Assembly (NCBI GenBank): GCA_964019135.1
Contig: OZ025260.1
Span: 38,855,373 to 38,919,372, forward strand
Length of the DNA stretch: 64,000 nt
Source of the DNA: Arenicola marina
Lineage: Eukaryota > Annelida > Polychaeta > Arenicolidae
Reading direction: 5' to 3'
Position numbers and translations under genes: made by a program. Numbering within the stretch: the stretch's first letter is position 1; every line of letters starts with the position of its first letter. The notes under the pieces were generated by a model. That model was given only the letters and a program-made list of their open reading frames with translations. It was not told the origin of the DNA and ran no database searches. Shown piece after piece: positions 50,480 to 62,433 of the stretch.

Positions 50480-52157
50480 TGTGACAGGGTCAGTTTTTAT
50501 GGTATTTCGGATTTGCAGAGGTGACACCTAGTGGTGCTCTGTGATAATATGTTGCTTAAAAGTGTCGCCATCTATTGGTATCCTCTTTTTTGTTATGTGC
50601 TGCCATCTGGCGAGGCACCGCCCGTGAACATCCGTTTCCGCCTAGAGAGATGCCCTTGGTCTCAAGTTGCTCGACGAGCAAGACGTGTTTTGCTTAGAGA
50701 CTCGCATCAACAGTTTTAGCCATTTGTCCATTTTGCCGTCACTCAGGTTAGTTTGTGGTACATTCCAGACGACGTTATATCACTCGTTATAGCTATTTTG
50801 AACTGTATTTCTAATATTAAAGACAATTCTTAGTCAGTTTTAAGCGTGGAAATATACCACGTGGGTATGCCGCTTTAGGTCTCGAGCATTTGACAAAGCC
50901 GGTTGATTTAACTTTTAGGTGTTACATTTAGATTTTTGTTCAGTTCTGCTACGAATATATCAGTGTTATTTTGGTGATATGTGTCACTTATCTAAGGTAG
51001 TGACTTATGGTAAAAAAGGAGGGTATTTTTAAAAAGCGATATGACATTAGCATTTCAACAATTTGACACTTGTTGTAACTTTATGGTTTAGACCTTTAAT
51101 TTAATGCCTATGGCCATGACTTGTCAGTCTTGTGTTCATTTATATATATACAGACTGCACTTTACTTAAAGTGTGAACATGGTAATTCATGTGGCTCGTG
51201 GTTCGTGGCAAATGGTATTTTGGGTTTATGTAGTAGTATTTTGGTCAAGTTTGTGAATGCCGTTTTATCCTTGGGACCAAGGCGCCAATGATAATCCTGT
51301 CCCGGAATGATAGATGTCTATGGTATTTCACATGATATATTACACACATTTACAGAGCTGTGGTGCAGCAACGTGCAGCAGTGTCAACTTTAAATTAAAC
51401 ACCCGCTGGAGATGCGGTAAGTGACATAATATCACTTTAGTTTAACTATGTCGAGTATTTCATTTTTATGTTATTTTATGGAGGAGTAATTTCCATAATA
51501 ATGCGGTTATCAGGGTATGGGATTACTACATTTATATTATATTGTGTATGAGAAATCTCCAGAATTGAGTGGTCTCTATCAGCGTTGGTTATATTTATGT
51601 GTCGTAATATGAGAATATGGTTCTGTTTAATTTCATTCTTAAATGGAGAATGCTCTTTCTAAAATTAAGCATTTATATTGCTTCATTGATTACTTTAGGG
51701 ATATTGATACTAGCTTTTAAACTAGTATGTCTGATGATATAGATTATATCTGGACTTTGTTGTAATGAATAATTTGCATCAGTTTAATTTGAAAATTGAT
51801 TATTTCGTACTTAATATATGCATTGGAGAGCGATGTCATATAACGTTGTCCTGCTACAATACAAATTAAATTGTATAATACAGCAGCTAATTCGAACCGG
51901 ATCTGTTGTGTTTTAAAGAGTTTTGATTATTTCGTAATTTCATTTGTTCATTCATCCTTTTTATGTAATCATCTCGTCTTCGAAGCTCACTGCCAAAAGT
52001 TGTTAATATTCATTGAAATTAAGCTTCTATGTGTATGTTTTATTGATTTTGAATCCTGTCTTTACAGGGTGTTTGGTTTATGTCATAAATAAACTCCGGA
52101 ACGGTCCATTCTGTTGATTCTCTTATGTCAGCGCCCTCGCTCATGCACTCTGTTACA
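50480..52157 (+). repeat. 5' LTR
   Basis: 1678 bp, TG...CA ends, with an AATAAA signal close to its 3' end. Almost identical to the 3' LTR. Small frames inside it appear identically in both LTRs and are not supported as genes. Confidence 0.96.
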
Positions 52158-52160
52158 ATT

Positions 52161-52177
52161 TGGTGTCAGAAGTGGGG
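52161..52177 (+). other. Primer binding site, tRNA-Leu type
   Basis: TGGTGTCAGAAGTGGGG lies three bases after the 5' LTR and is complementary to the 3' end of a tRNA-Leu-like sequence ending in CCA. Confidence 0.8.
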
Positions 52178-52602
52178 TCAGGGCGTTGGCAGGTGACAAT
52201 CACAGTTAATTTGGAGGATGGCGGAACATCAGACCATATGACCGATGACAAGCAACGACCAGACGTTGACAGGATGATGATGGGATCAACAATCAAGTGC
52301 CAGCCAGACGTCATCATTGACATCAACAGAAACGAAGCCGTTCAGCTGTAGGATGGATCGCCCGACCCAACATCAGATCAACCGACAGATGAAGATAAGG
52401 CTGAATCCCGTGAGCGTCGCTTACATATTCATACTGCCCCTGGTTTAATGTTACTGTTATGTCACGTTGTTGATGACATCGCCTGTTTTATGTTGTCGCA
52501 TTGTTGTTGACGTGACCTTTACTTGATGTTAGCCTGTTTCCTGTCACCTTTGTTGTTGTCGTCGGTTTAGACAAGGTACCTACTTATTGTAAGTGTCTAG
52601 GC

Positions 52603-53733
52603 ATGTCTAGACATGGGGATGACGTGGGTGTGGAGGAGGAAGAGGTTGTTGCTCCTGGGGCAGGAGAGGATGGAGTTGCAGGCGAAGGTGCGGCTGTGCC
52701 AGAGGCTGATGACCAAGGCAGGGAGGATTTGCTACGACAGCTGGCCGACCTACGGAGGCAGATGGGAGCGATGCATGTTCCACGACCCTTCCCGGAACAG
52801 TTTACCAGGGTGGTGTACGCGCCCAAGAAGGTTTCTAAGTTCAGCGGGGACCCTGCACGCCTGGAAGATTGGGAGATCGAGATCCACGCAAGCCTCGAAG
52901 CCCAGGGTTTGGAGGATTTGATCGCAGCTGACTTCATGATGTGCCACCTGGAAGGAGCTGCGAAGCGAGAGGTTCGGTATGCGGATCCAGAAGAAAGGTC
53001 TCACCCGGAGGCCATTTTCAAGCTGCTGGAAGAGGCCTTTGGGGAGAAACGGACCGCTGCGCAGCTGCTGGATGCGTTTTACGCCAGACGGCAAGAGAGT
53101 CGGGAGACACTCCAACAGTTCTCACACGCGCTCATGGAGCTTCTGGATAAAGCCCTTCAGCAAGACGACACTTGCCTCCCCAACCGCGACAGGGCTTTAC
53201 GGGACACCTTCGCTGAGAAGGTGCGGGATGGCTCTCTCCGTCGTGAGCTGAAGCGACGGATCCGTGACCATCCAAGTACCACATTCAGGAGCCTCAGGAG
53301 GGAGGCAGAGAGATGGGCGGAGGATGACCTCGGAGCTTCCGGATCGAAGGGTCAGGGGAAGATTGGTCAAGCTACGGTGAACGTGGTACAGCCGAGCGAG
53401 CTCGAATCACAGACCAGTAAACTGACCTCTATGATGGAGTGCCTGCAGCGACAACAGTTGCAGCTGAATGAGCAGCACAAGCTGATCCTAGAGCTCACAG
53501 AGAGAAAGCGACCGGACGGAAGGGAGCGACGCTGCTTCTTTTGTGACAAGCCTGGCCATTTTCGCAGAGATTGCTACCAGTGGAAGGCGCAGCGGAACAA
53601 GGAAACCACTGGACCGCCGGGTATTGGGTCACGCGAAGCTGGACAGTCAAGACCGCCCCCAGAGAATCCCAGTTCTGATGCACGCCGGTTCAGTGCCAAT
53701 CGACCCCCAAACGAGATTCACCCATTGCAGTGA
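52603..53733 (+). CDS. gag: Gag polyprotein of the Ty3/Gypsy element
   Basis: 376 residues. An acidic N-terminus is followed by a retrotransposon-gag capsid-like region (about residues 60-235, with WEIEIHASLEAQ and LRREAERW). A single CCHC zinc knuckle CFFCDKPGHFRRDC lies at about residues 310-323 in the nucleocapsid part. The family uses Gag to form the particle that packages the RNA. A short overlap with pol in another frame is the usual arrangement and implies recoding as known for the family. Confidence 0.93.
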   Translation: MSRHGDDVGVEEEEVVAPGAGEDGVAGEGAAVPEADDQGREDLLRQLADLRRQMGAMHVPRPFPEQFTRVVYAPKKVSKFSGDPARLEDWEIEIHASLEAQGLEDLIAADFMMCHLEGAAKREVRYADPEERSHPEAIFKLLEEAFGEKRTAAQLLDAFYARRQESRETLQQFSHALMELLDKALQQDDTCLPNRDRALRDTFAEKVRDGSLRRELKRRIRDHPSTTFRSLRREAERWAEDDLGASGSKGQGKIGQATVNVVQPSELESQTSKLTSMMECLQRQQLQLNEQHKLILELTERKRPDGRERRCFFCDKPGHFRRDCYQWKAQRNKETTGPPGIGSREAGQSRPPPENPSSDARRFSANRPPNEIHPLQ

Positions 53734-56700
53734 GCCATGAAGTGGGTGCCACAACTGACAGAGGCTCAACCGTACCCGTAGTGCGCCTAGTGGGAAGCCG
53801 CCCGACAGTCGAGATCCAATTAGGTGGCGTGGGATTGATAGGTCTTGTGGATACCGGATCGATGGTGACAACCCTGTCCGAGAGCGCTTTCAGAGAATCG
53901 GTGGTACCCACGGGAGTCCTATTGAAGCAAGCGGAATGGTTTTCTCTTACCGGAGCTAACGGTCTGGACATACCCTACATCGGTGCCATACAGAGCGACT
54001 TACAGATTGGCGACACCTTCCTCAAGAACGTGACCATCTTCGTGGTGAAGGACACGAAGGCCACAGAGGGTATCCGGCAAGAGGTCCCCATGTTAATCGG
54101 CACTAACGTGCTGGAACACCTACCCTCATTTGCATCTTTGCTGCGTCGAGAGGAGCCGACCAGAAAGAAGATGACAGGCATCGCTCGTGTTCCCGGCCCT
54201 TGGCCACTGATGATCCCTGCACAGAGTCTCACCCCCGTGAAAGTCGTTGGTCCCCGACAAGGATTGACTTTGATGGAACCACTACCAAGACCACCCCATC
54301 CGGGTATACGGATAGGACGGACTGTCGTGGACGCCTCAAGTGGAGCAGTGTATGTCCAAGTAATGAACGGAACGGACTCAGACATCCAACTGAGATCGGG
54401 CACCCCCCTTGCCACTTTCAAACCCGCCTCTGATGTGTGCTGCAATGAGATCCAACTGAAGGTCCATTCCAACCGGATAACTGTCACGTGTGATACCGGT
54501 GACCGGGTTTCCGCCGTTCCTGCCGCAGGAGCGAAGATATATTCAGCCGAAGGATGCGTGAGTGGGATAAACCTCGACAACTTCCCTGGAACAGAAGAAG
54601 AACTGCAGAGAGCGAAAGACATCTTCTGCAAGTACCGTCACGTGGTTTCTCAAGATGGTGACGACCTGAGCTGCACTGGTTCTATCAGACACAGTATTAA
54701 GACTATGGATGACGTGCCTGTCCAGCAGCCATACAGGAGGATTCCACCGCAGGATTGGAAGGAGGTCAAGACTCACCTTCAAGACCTCTTGAACAAGGGA
54801 ATAATCAGGGAGAGTACTTCCAACTATGCGTCCCCGACCGTTATCATACGCAAGAAGACTGGTGAACTGCGCCTCTGCGTTGACTACCGCAGATTAAACT
54901 TGAAGGTGAAGAAGGACTCATATCCCCTGCCAAGGATCGAGGAAGCCCTGGAATCCATGGGTGGATCAACCTTGTTTTCAACCCTGGACCTCACCTCTGC
55001 ATACAATCAAGTGGAAGTTGAGGCCACCGACCAGCACAAGACCGCCTTTGTGACACCTATGGGTCTGTTCGAGTATATCCGGATGCCGTTTGGACTGTCC
55101 AACTCGCCAGCCACGTTTTCGCGACTCATGGGACACGTGTTTCGGGATGAGGTGTTCGAGATACTGTTGGTGTACTTAGACGACATCATTATATTCAGTC
55201 GGAATATGGAGGAACATCTCAACAGACTGGAAATAGTACTGTCCAGACTGTCCCAGCATGGACTCAAGATTCGTCCTGACAAGTGCCATTTCTTCAAACC
55301 TGAAGTGTCCTTTGTGGGTCACCGAGTGTCTGCCCAAGGAGTTAAGACCAGCCCAGAGAAGGTCGCTGCCGTAGCGGAGTGGCCTGTACCTATGACCCTG
55401 AAACAGCTGCGAACCTTCGTAGGATTTGCCGCCTATTACAGGAGATTTGTCCAGCACTTCAGCTCCATCGCGGCGCCTCTGCATGAGCTAGTAGGGCGTA
55501 TCATCAGGGAGCAGAAGGGACGCCGGAACAAGTCAGCCCCCCTCAAGGACGAGTGGACTGATAAACACGACGTGGCCTTTACCCAGCTGAAGGACGCACT
55601 GACAGCAGCCCCAACACTGGCCTACCCGGACTTCCGCCTGCCATTCGTTGTGGAGATCGACGCCTCACACGATGGTCTCGGAGCCGTGCTGAGTCAGATC
55701 CAGGATGGGAAGAGAAGGGTAATTGCGTATGCCAGCCGCGGTCTGCGCCGTGGTGAAAGGAATCTCGACCGTTACAGCTCCAAGAAGCTGGAATTGCTTA
55801 CCCTGAAGTGGGCTGTTACTGAAAAGTTCACGGAATACCTGAGGCATCAGAAGTTTACCATCGAGACCGACAATAACCCCTTAACCTACCTTATGACGAA
55901 AAGACAGCTGCCGGCGCTGGAGCAACGCTGGGCCTCGGCCTTAGCAGGGTTTGACTTTGAGATCAAGTACAAGCCAGGTCGCAACAATCAAAATTGTGAC
56001 GCGCTCTCCAGGCAGGAACAGCGTCCCTGGGATGTCAGTGAAGATGAGGTCGCCGATACCTTCGCCGTCGTGCTGCGACATAGTGATCTTCCAGCAGAGC
56101 TGCAACTTGTTGTCTGCTCAGAGTTACTTCGCGACGACAGCATCCAAGGAGAACCGGAGGCTTGTCAGCTGCCGCGTGTCTCGAACGAGGAGCTCAGCAA
56201 AGTGCAGGCGAACGATCACATCGTGGGAAGAGTGATGCAATTCATGAGGGAGGGGAAACCTAGCCGCCAGCGCCGGAAGGATGAGTCCAGCCACGTACAA
56301 CTCCTTCTGCGCCAATGGGACAAGCTAAGCATTGACCAGGGAGTTTTGGTGCGCCTGGTGCAAGATCCCGTCCAAGGAATGATACGACAAGTGGTGCTAC
56401 CAGTCTCGATGAAAGATAAAGTGTTGGAAGGACTTCACGACAACCAGGGGCACCAGGGCGTCGACCGAACTGCAGCTCTGGTCCGGTCACGATGCTATTG
56501 GCCTGGGATGTACAAGGACGTCGAGAACTGGATTGGCCGCTGCAACCGATGTCTCCTCGCCAAGGTAGAAAGAGTTAAGACACCGTTGGGATCACTCCTG
56601 GCAACCAGGCCTCTGGAAGTCGTCGCCATGGATTTCACAATCCTCGAAAAGTCAACAAGCGGACACGAAAATGTACTGGTGATAACTGATGTCTTCACGA

Positions 56701-57929
56701 AGTATAGTGTGGCGATCCCGACTAAAGATCAAAAGTCTACCACCGTTGCCAAAGTGTTGGTGAAACACTGGTTTCACAGATTCGGACCCCCTCTCCGGTT
56801 ACACTCAGATCAAGGTAGAGACTTTGAGTCTCGTCTGATCAAGGACCTATGCAACTTGTACGGAGTGAAGAAGTCTCGGTCCACCCCTTACCATCCGATC
56901 GGAAATGCCCAGTGTGAGAGGTTCAATCGGACTCTGCATGACCTGCTGCGAACTCTCCCTCCGTCAAAGAAACCGAAGTGGCCCGACCTCATAGACTCAC
57001 TGACCTTCTGTTACAACACTACGCCTCACGCGAGCACGGGATTCTCTCCTTTTTATTTGATGTACGGAAGGGACGCCCGTCTGCCAACAGACGCTCTGCT
57101 CGGTGAGATACGGGAGGAACCAGTCCAGCCTGATTCCTGGGTTGCCATCCACCAGGACAGACTGAAAGAAGCTTTTGTCCACGCTAACGACAAGTTGGAG
57201 CGTGCAGCGGCCACTCGAAAGCAGGCGTACGATGCCAGTGCGCGCGACATGCCCTTGTCCATTGGACTGAGAGTCTACCTCCGGAACCGCGGCGTACGAG
57301 GACGCAACAAAATGCAGGACTCCTACCGACCCGAACCCTATCGTGTGGTAGCGCGAATGGAAGACAAGGCAGTGTACCTCGTGGAGCCAGCGGACGGGTT
57401 CGGAGTGGCGAAGTGGGTCAACCGCACTGAGCTGAAGTCTTGTCATAACGCCCGGACCCCGGAACCACATCCCATAGCAAGAGCGCGCCCACCAAGACTC
57501 TCTTCTTCACACTCGTCTGGATCATCATCCGACTCATCTGAGGCTGATTTCGTCGTCACCAGGTCCCGGAGACGTGTACTTCCGGCAAGGTTTCTCTCTC
57601 GAGAGGAACCGGAGCTCGAGTATCTTCGGACGGAAGACCGTGGTGTTGTACCCGTTGCTTACCAGGGACGAGACTCTCCGACTGTCCAACCTGACGAAAC
57701 TGGGGTTCAGACTCCCCAAGTTGCACACCCGGAAGACCGTGGTGTTGTACCCGTCGTTAACCAGGGACGAGATTCTCCGATTGCCCAACCTGTGGAAACT
57801 GTAGAACGCGAGGTAGACGTAGAGTCGACTCCCGTACTTCGGCGAAGTACGAGAACTACGGCTGGGAAACATGGTAACCCTCACGGCGAACCTCGATCAG
57901 TATTAGCATTGAATGAAATTTTTGTCTAG
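53730..57929 (+). CDS. pol: Pol polyprotein of the Ty3/Gypsy element
   Basis: About 1400 residues in a single frame. Aspartic protease with LVDTGSM (about residue 40). Reverse transcriptase with LCVDYRRLN, MPFGLSNSPATF and the catalytic YLDD (about residue 480). RNase H with EIDASHDGLGAVLSQ (about 640). Integrase with an HHCC zinc finger (about 905-945) and the DDE residues in AMDFT, HSDQG and GNAQCERFNR (about 966-1065). A GPY/F-like module follows. The tail has a degenerate duplicated EDRGVVPV-QGRDSP segment. No chromodomain was recognised. Confidence 0.95.
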   Translation: MSHEVGATTDRGSTVPVVRLVGSRPTVEIQLGGVGLIGLVDTGSMVTTLSESAFRESVVPTGVLLKQAEWFSLTGANGLDIPYIGAIQSDLQIGDTFLKNVTIFVVKDTKATEGIRQEVPMLIGTNVLEHLPSFASLLRREEPTRKKMTGIARVPGPWPLMIPAQSLTPVKVVGPRQGLTLMEPLPRPPHPGIRIGRTVVDASSGAVYVQVMNGTDSDIQLRSGTPLATFKPASDVCCNEIQLKVHSNRITVTCDTGDRVSAVPAAGAKIYSAEGCVSGINLDNFPGTEEELQRAKDIFCKYRHVVSQDGDDLSCTGSIRHSIKTMDDVPVQQPYRRIPPQDWKEVKTHLQDLLNKGIIRESTSNYASPTVIIRKKTGELRLCVDYRRLNLKVKKDSYPLPRIEEALESMGGSTLFSTLDLTSAYNQVEVEATDQHKTAFVTPMGLFEYIRMPFGLSNSPATFSRLMGHVFRDEVFEILLVYLDDIIIFSRNMEEHLNRLEIVLSRLSQHGLKIRPDKCHFFKPEVSFVGHRVSAQGVKTSPEKVAAVAEWPVPMTLKQLRTFVGFAAYYRRFVQHFSSIAAPLHELVGRIIREQKGRRNKSAPLKDEWTDKHDVAFTQLKDALTAAPTLAYPDFRLPFVVEIDASHDGLGAVLSQIQDGKRRVIAYASRGLRRGERNLDRYSSKKLELLTLKWAVTEKFTEYLRHQKFTIETDNNPLTYLMTKRQLPALEQRWASALAGFDFEIKYKPGRNNQNCDALSRQEQRPWDVSEDEVADTFAVVLRHSDLPAELQLVVCSELLRDDSIQGEPEACQLPRVSNEELSKVQANDHIVGRVMQFMREGKPSRQRRKDESSHVQLLLRQWDKLSIDQGVLVRLVQDPVQGMIRQVVLPVSMKDKVLEGLHDNQGHQGVDRTAALVRSRCYWPGMYKDVENWIGRCNRCLLAKVERVKTPLGSLLATRPLEVVAMDFTILEKSTSGHENVLVITDVFTKYSVAIPTKDQKSTTVAKVLVKHWFHRFGPPLRLHSDQGRDFESRLIKDLCNLYGVKKSRSTPYHPIGNAQCERFNRTLHDLLRTLPPSKKPKWPDLIDSLTFCYNTTPHASTGFSPFYLMYGRDARLPTDALLGEIREEPVQPDSWVAIHQDRLKEAFVHANDKLERAAATRKQAYDASARDMPLSIGLRVYLRNRGVRGRNKMQDSYRPEPYRVVARMEDKAVYLVEPADGFGVAKWVNRTELKSCHNARTPEPHPIARARPPRLSSSHSSGSSSDSSEADFVVTRSRRRVLPARFLSREEPELEYLRTEDRGVVPVAYQGRDSPTVQPDETGVQTPQVAHPEDRGVVPVVNQGRDSPIAQPVETVEREVDVESTPVLRRSTRTTAGKHGNPHGEPRSVLALNEIFV

Positions 57930-58037
57930 AATGTTCGGTATTACAGCTAAGGTTATTGCTGTTATGCGTTAAATGTTACCTGTTATTTAAGCTGCGAGTA
58001 ATACGTAAGGTTTGCTTACTTAACGCCTTAAGTAAAC

Positions 58038-58054
58038 AAAAAAGAAGGGGTGGG
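58038..58054 (+). other. Polypurine tract
   Basis: A purine-rich AAAAAAGAAGGGGTGGG run abuts the 3' LTR, the usual plus-strand primer position in this family. Confidence 0.8.
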
Positions 58055-59732
58055 TGTGACAGGGTCAGTTTTTATGGTATTTCGGATTTGCAGAGGTGAC
58101 ACCTAGTGGTGCTCTGTGATAATATGTTGCTTAAAAGTGTCGCCATCTATTGGTATCCTCTTTTTTGTTATGTGCTGCCATCTGGCGAGGCACCGCCCGT
58201 GAACATCCGTTTCCGCCTAGAGAGATGCCCTTGGTCTCAAGTTGCTCGACGAGCAAGACGTGTTTTGCTTAGAGACTCGCATCAACAGTTTTAGCCATTT
58301 GTCCATTTTGCCGTCACTCAGGTTAGTTTGTGGTACATTCCAGACGACGTTATATCACTCGTTATAGCTATTTTGAACTGTATTTCTAATATTAAAGACA
58401 ATTCTTAGTCAGTTTTAAGCGTGGAAATATACCACGTGGGTATGCCGCTTTAGGTCTCGAGCATTTGACAAAGCCGGTTGATTTAACTTTTAGGTGTTAC
58501 ATTTAGATTTTTGTTCAGTTCTGCTACGAATATATCAGTGTTATTTTGGTGATATGTGTCACTTATCTAAGGTAGTGACTTATGGTAAAAAAGGAGGGTA
58601 TTTTTAAAAAGCGATATGACATTAGCATTTCAACAATTTGACACTTGTTGTAACTTTATGGTTTAGACCTTTAATTTAATGCCTATGGCCATGACTTGTC
58701 AGTCTTGTGTTCATTTATATATATACAGACTGCACTTTACTTAAAGTGTGAACATGGTAATTCATGTGGCTCGTGGTTCGTGGCAAATGGTATTTTGGGT
58801 TTATGTAGTAGTATTTTGGTCAAGTTTGTGAATGCCGTTTTATCCTTGGGACCAAGGCGCCAATGATAATCCTGTCCCGGAATGATAGATGTCTATGGTA
58901 TTTCACATGATATATTACACACATTTACAGAGCTGTGGTGCAGCAACGTGCAGCAGTGTCAACTTTAAATTAAACACCCGCTGGAGATGCGGTAAGTGAC
59001 ATAATATCACTTTAGTTTAACTATGTCGAGTATTTCATTTTTATGTTATTTTATGGAGGAGTAATTTCCATAATAATGCGGTTATCAGGGTATGGGATTA
59101 CTACATTTATATTATATTGTGTATGAGAAATCTCCAGAATTGAGTGGTCTCTATCAGCGTTGGTTATATTTATGTGTCGTAATATGAGAATATGGTTCTG
59201 TTTAATTTCATTCTTAAATGGAGAATGCTCTTTCTAAAATTAAGCATTTATATTGCTTCATTGATTACTTTAGGGATATTGATACTAGCTTTTAAACTAG
59301 TATGTCTGATGATATAGATTATATCTGGACTTTGTTGTAATGAATAATTTGCATCAGTTTAATTTGAAAATTGATTATTTCGTACTTAATATATGCATTG
59401 GAGAGCGATGTCATATAACGTTGTCCTGCTACAATACAAATTAAATTGTATAATACAGCAGCTAATTCGAACCGGATCTGTTGTGTTTTAAAGAGTTTTG
59501 ATTATTTCGTAATTTCATTTGTTCATTCATCCTTTTTATGTAATCATCTCGTCTTCGAAGCTCACTGCCAAAAGTTGTTAATATTCATTGAAATTAAGCT
59601 TCTATGTGTATGTTTTATTGATTTTGAATCCTGTCTTTACAGGGTGTTTGGTTTATGTCATAAATAAACTCCGGAACGGTCCATTCTGTTGATTCTCTTA
59701 TGTCAGCGCCCTCGCACATTCACTCTGTTACA
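58055..59732 (+). repeat. 3' LTR
   Basis: 1678 bp, same length as the 5' LTR and nearly identical to it. An AATAAA signal lies close to its end. Followed by the target duplication GTAA. Confidence 0.96.
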
Positions 59733-59736
59733 GTAA

Positions 59737-61629
59737 GTCAAGTTCATTTTATCTACAACGATAAATGCAACTTTCCACGTATAAAAAAAAATGTAAGCTG
59801 CGAAGAGACATGAAATATCAAGTACCGGTACAATACATATTTAATATTATTAGAAACATTGTCAGATGTATAGAAGATACATATGTGGTAATATATGTCA
59901 ATATATACACAATATACACAAGCTGTTTTCCTATGAAATTTATGTATATACTGTATCTGGGTTGGTTTATTTTTTCAATAGATGCCTTGTTTGCTATGTG
60001 AGCTACACTGCATAAGTTCATATGTATGTTAGTATTATAATTTAAACTACATTTAAGTAACTACTGGTACAGCCATAGGTAGTATACAATGTTAAGGTAT
60101 CAAGTTATCTATCATCAATTGGTCACTTGTCTTATGTTACTGTTTCTTTTGATCTTCTGTGAATTTTTTTTCAGACCTTTATACTCTTGCTTATAAATGT
60201 GATTTTAAAATAAAACATACATGCTTTTTGTTTTTGAGCCTTCATTGCTTAGGAAGAGGATATTCCAGCCAACTTTATGGGTATAACCCCTTACAATACA
60301 TAGTGTAAAAGGGCTTTACAATCCCCGCCGACAGCTTTGTTGCCTTGCCCAGGAAATCGTCAAAGACTGGGGGGGGGGGGCGACGGCCGATGACGATTTC
60401 GTCAAGGGGGGCTGGGGTGACCATTTAGTCAAGGCGGGGGTGGTCACTTTCCTCAACCTCTCGAGAACCCCCCCCCCACCCCCAATCTACTAATGTTGTC
60501 TCTAATAGCCTGGCGATTTCGACCATATGCCCCCCTAATGTGATATAAATATATAACGGGACATTTTAATACTTTGTGACTAAATTGTAAGTGTGGTTGT
60601 GCCATAAACAACTTTGATAACGCATGCTCAGGCCCCGGGCTCAGGCTTACTGCATGTAACACGTGCGGACTGTTTACTCACAATTGGGTCAAGCCTCGTT
60701 CTGATTCGGCCGCGCCACTTCCTTATAAGGCAAGGTGTAAACCCGTGTATTCCGACTGACCCAGATTCGTCATATGACATATCCATACATATCTGCCTAG
60801 ACTTGCCCGTTTTGTTGCCTGCCAGCCTGCGAAGGTGGATTAGATCATTAATGTGGATTAAATCGGCGAATGTAAGTGTTGTCTAACGTTGTGTTAGCGT
60901 GTGTGAAATGTATACACATTCTGACATACCTAGCCCATACTAACTAATTTCGGTCCGTTTGTGCTCCGTTTCGGTGCGATTCGGGTCGTTTCGGTCCTTT
61001 TCGGCGTTTGCATGTACCGGCGTCTTGATAGACCTTTCGGTAGTTGTCGGCACTAATTTATGGTTAAATAAACTTGTAACTAGTGTTTTATAGTAATAAT
61101 TAGGTTTCACAATTACTCTTTCTGCATTATTCGGATAAATCACCTAATCTTGGGGGTTTATTCCGTTTTACGGCGACAAACGCCAAATAAGCGTCTGTTT
61201 CCATCAGGCTCAAGGCCATTGAGACTTTTCATTAGTTGTCGGCATGTATTTATGGTAAGTAAACTTGTAAATAGTGTTTTCTAGTAGCATTAGGTTTTTT
61301 CGAAGTACTCTTTCTGTCTGATTCGGATAAATTATCTACTCTTAGGCGTTTATTCCGTTTTATAATGCGGCAAACGCCAAATAATCGTCCGTTTCCGGTT
61401 AAAGGTCAAAGCCATTGGCATTGTGGTTGATGTTTTTTTGATCGAACAGTATGTGCGTATCGTTATGAAATTATCGTAGAGATTTATGTATTTCTTCTAT
61501 TGTTTATCTCTTTATTTTCTCCGTATACCTAACCATAATAGCTCGCTAGAGCTCGCTATTACCTCTTTGTAATGGTCATATATATTCACATGGCTTCCAG
61601 TCTGGGCATTGTTGTTTGCAAAGCGAGAA
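59737..61629. other. Intergenic DNA with a G/C-run segment and a local duplication
   Basis: A G-run to C-run segment lies at about 60369-60485 and recalls the MITE termini, but no target duplication is seen. A roughly 200-bp tandem duplication lies at 61010-61420. No gene recognised. Confidence 0.6.
61010..61420. repeat. Tandem duplication of about 200 bp
   Basis: Two diverged copies share GTAAACTTGTAA-like, CTCTTTCTG, TTTATTCCGTTTTA and GCAAACGCCAAATAA segments in the same order, at about 61040-61215 and 61240-61410. Confidence 0.75.
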
Positions 61630-61828
61630 CAGGGCGGATCCAGAAAATCTGGGTAGGGGGACCGGTTTCAGGGTCGGATTCAGATATACTGGATAGGGGG
61701 GGGGGCGGTTTTGATTACCACATGTTAAATGGTATAAATTTCGGCCCTAAAAGGTGGGACCGGGGCTGGGTCGCCCCCCTCCCTCCCGCCCCCTCCCTCC
61801 CGCCCCCCACCCCCTGGATCCACCCCTG
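61630..61828. mobile_element. 199-bp hAT-like MITE
   Basis: Ends CAGGGCGGATCCAG and CTGGATCCACCCCTG are inverted copies. A 5-bp direct repeat GAGAA flanks it at 61625-61629 and 61829-61833. The CAG-starting terminus resembles hAT-type ends, though a 5-bp duplication is shorter than the usual 8 bp. Confidence 0.7.
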
Positions 61829-61833
61829 GAGAA

Positions 61834-62433
61834 AACGTTTCCAAGAAGGCAACCCAGCTTTCTATATGCGTTAATTGGTTATCAATTTAAATCGCCTACA
61901 GCGCTGAAAGTTCATCACCTTTGACCTACCACAAAAACCATCACATTTAACCACATGAGCTGCCTATTAGTGGAGGCGGGGGAGGGGCGACCGTACATAT
62001 ACAACGCATGAGCGGCATCTTGCCGTGGGAAATACTGCCAGTATGTCATCTAAAAGCTGAGTGTCGAGGCTGAGTGTTGCTAATTGAGTCAGGGATGAAC
62101 TGTACGTTCCCTCTGTACCATGTGGTACTGCATTTCAGAGCTAACCGTGTGGTAATAAGTAATTGATCGAACGTGACGCAATGGCTTGCTTAGCGGGAGC
62201 CTAGGAGTCCAATGACTTTAGGATAATACTACATGTGTTGGTCGTTGATGTTCAACACAGAAATAGTGTATGCAGTAGGCCAAGTAATTATTTTATTGAA
62301 ATTCGTAACAATTAAACATAATTGGTGCATATCTTTTGACAATCAGCCATTGTGCATATTGAATACGTATACGTAGTGAAGCCATAAGCATATTCAATAC
62401 ATGCAGCTACAAACAGTGTTGCATACGAGCAAC
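61834..62433. other. Intergenic DNA, no feature seen
   Basis: AT-rich, with no frames or repeats of note. Confidence 0.6.

Larger units (their letters stand above)
50480..59732 (+). mobile_element. Ty3/Gypsy LTR retrotransposon, whole-looking and very young
   Basis: A 9.25-kb element bounded by two 1678-bp LTRs (TGTGACAG...CTGTTACA) and a 4-bp target duplication GTAA at 50476-50479 and 59733-59736. Order is LTR, primer site, gag, pol (protease, reverse transcriptase, RNase H, integrase), polypurine tract, LTR. Integrase after RNase H places it in Ty3/Gypsy (Metaviridae). The tRNA-Leu-type primer site recalls the SURL group of echinoderm elements (recollection). No envelope gene is seen. It looks whole, with no obvious breaks. 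The two LTRs have equal length and I saw only about two differences, both near the 3' end, so insertion was recent. It is intergenic, upstream of TAF1. Confidence 0.96.

Noticed and set aside
50531-50719. Small genes within the LTRs (also 58106-58294, 51871-52092, 59446-59667)
   Set aside because: Identical frames occur in both LTRs simply because the LTRs are nearly identical. There is no domain or start context.
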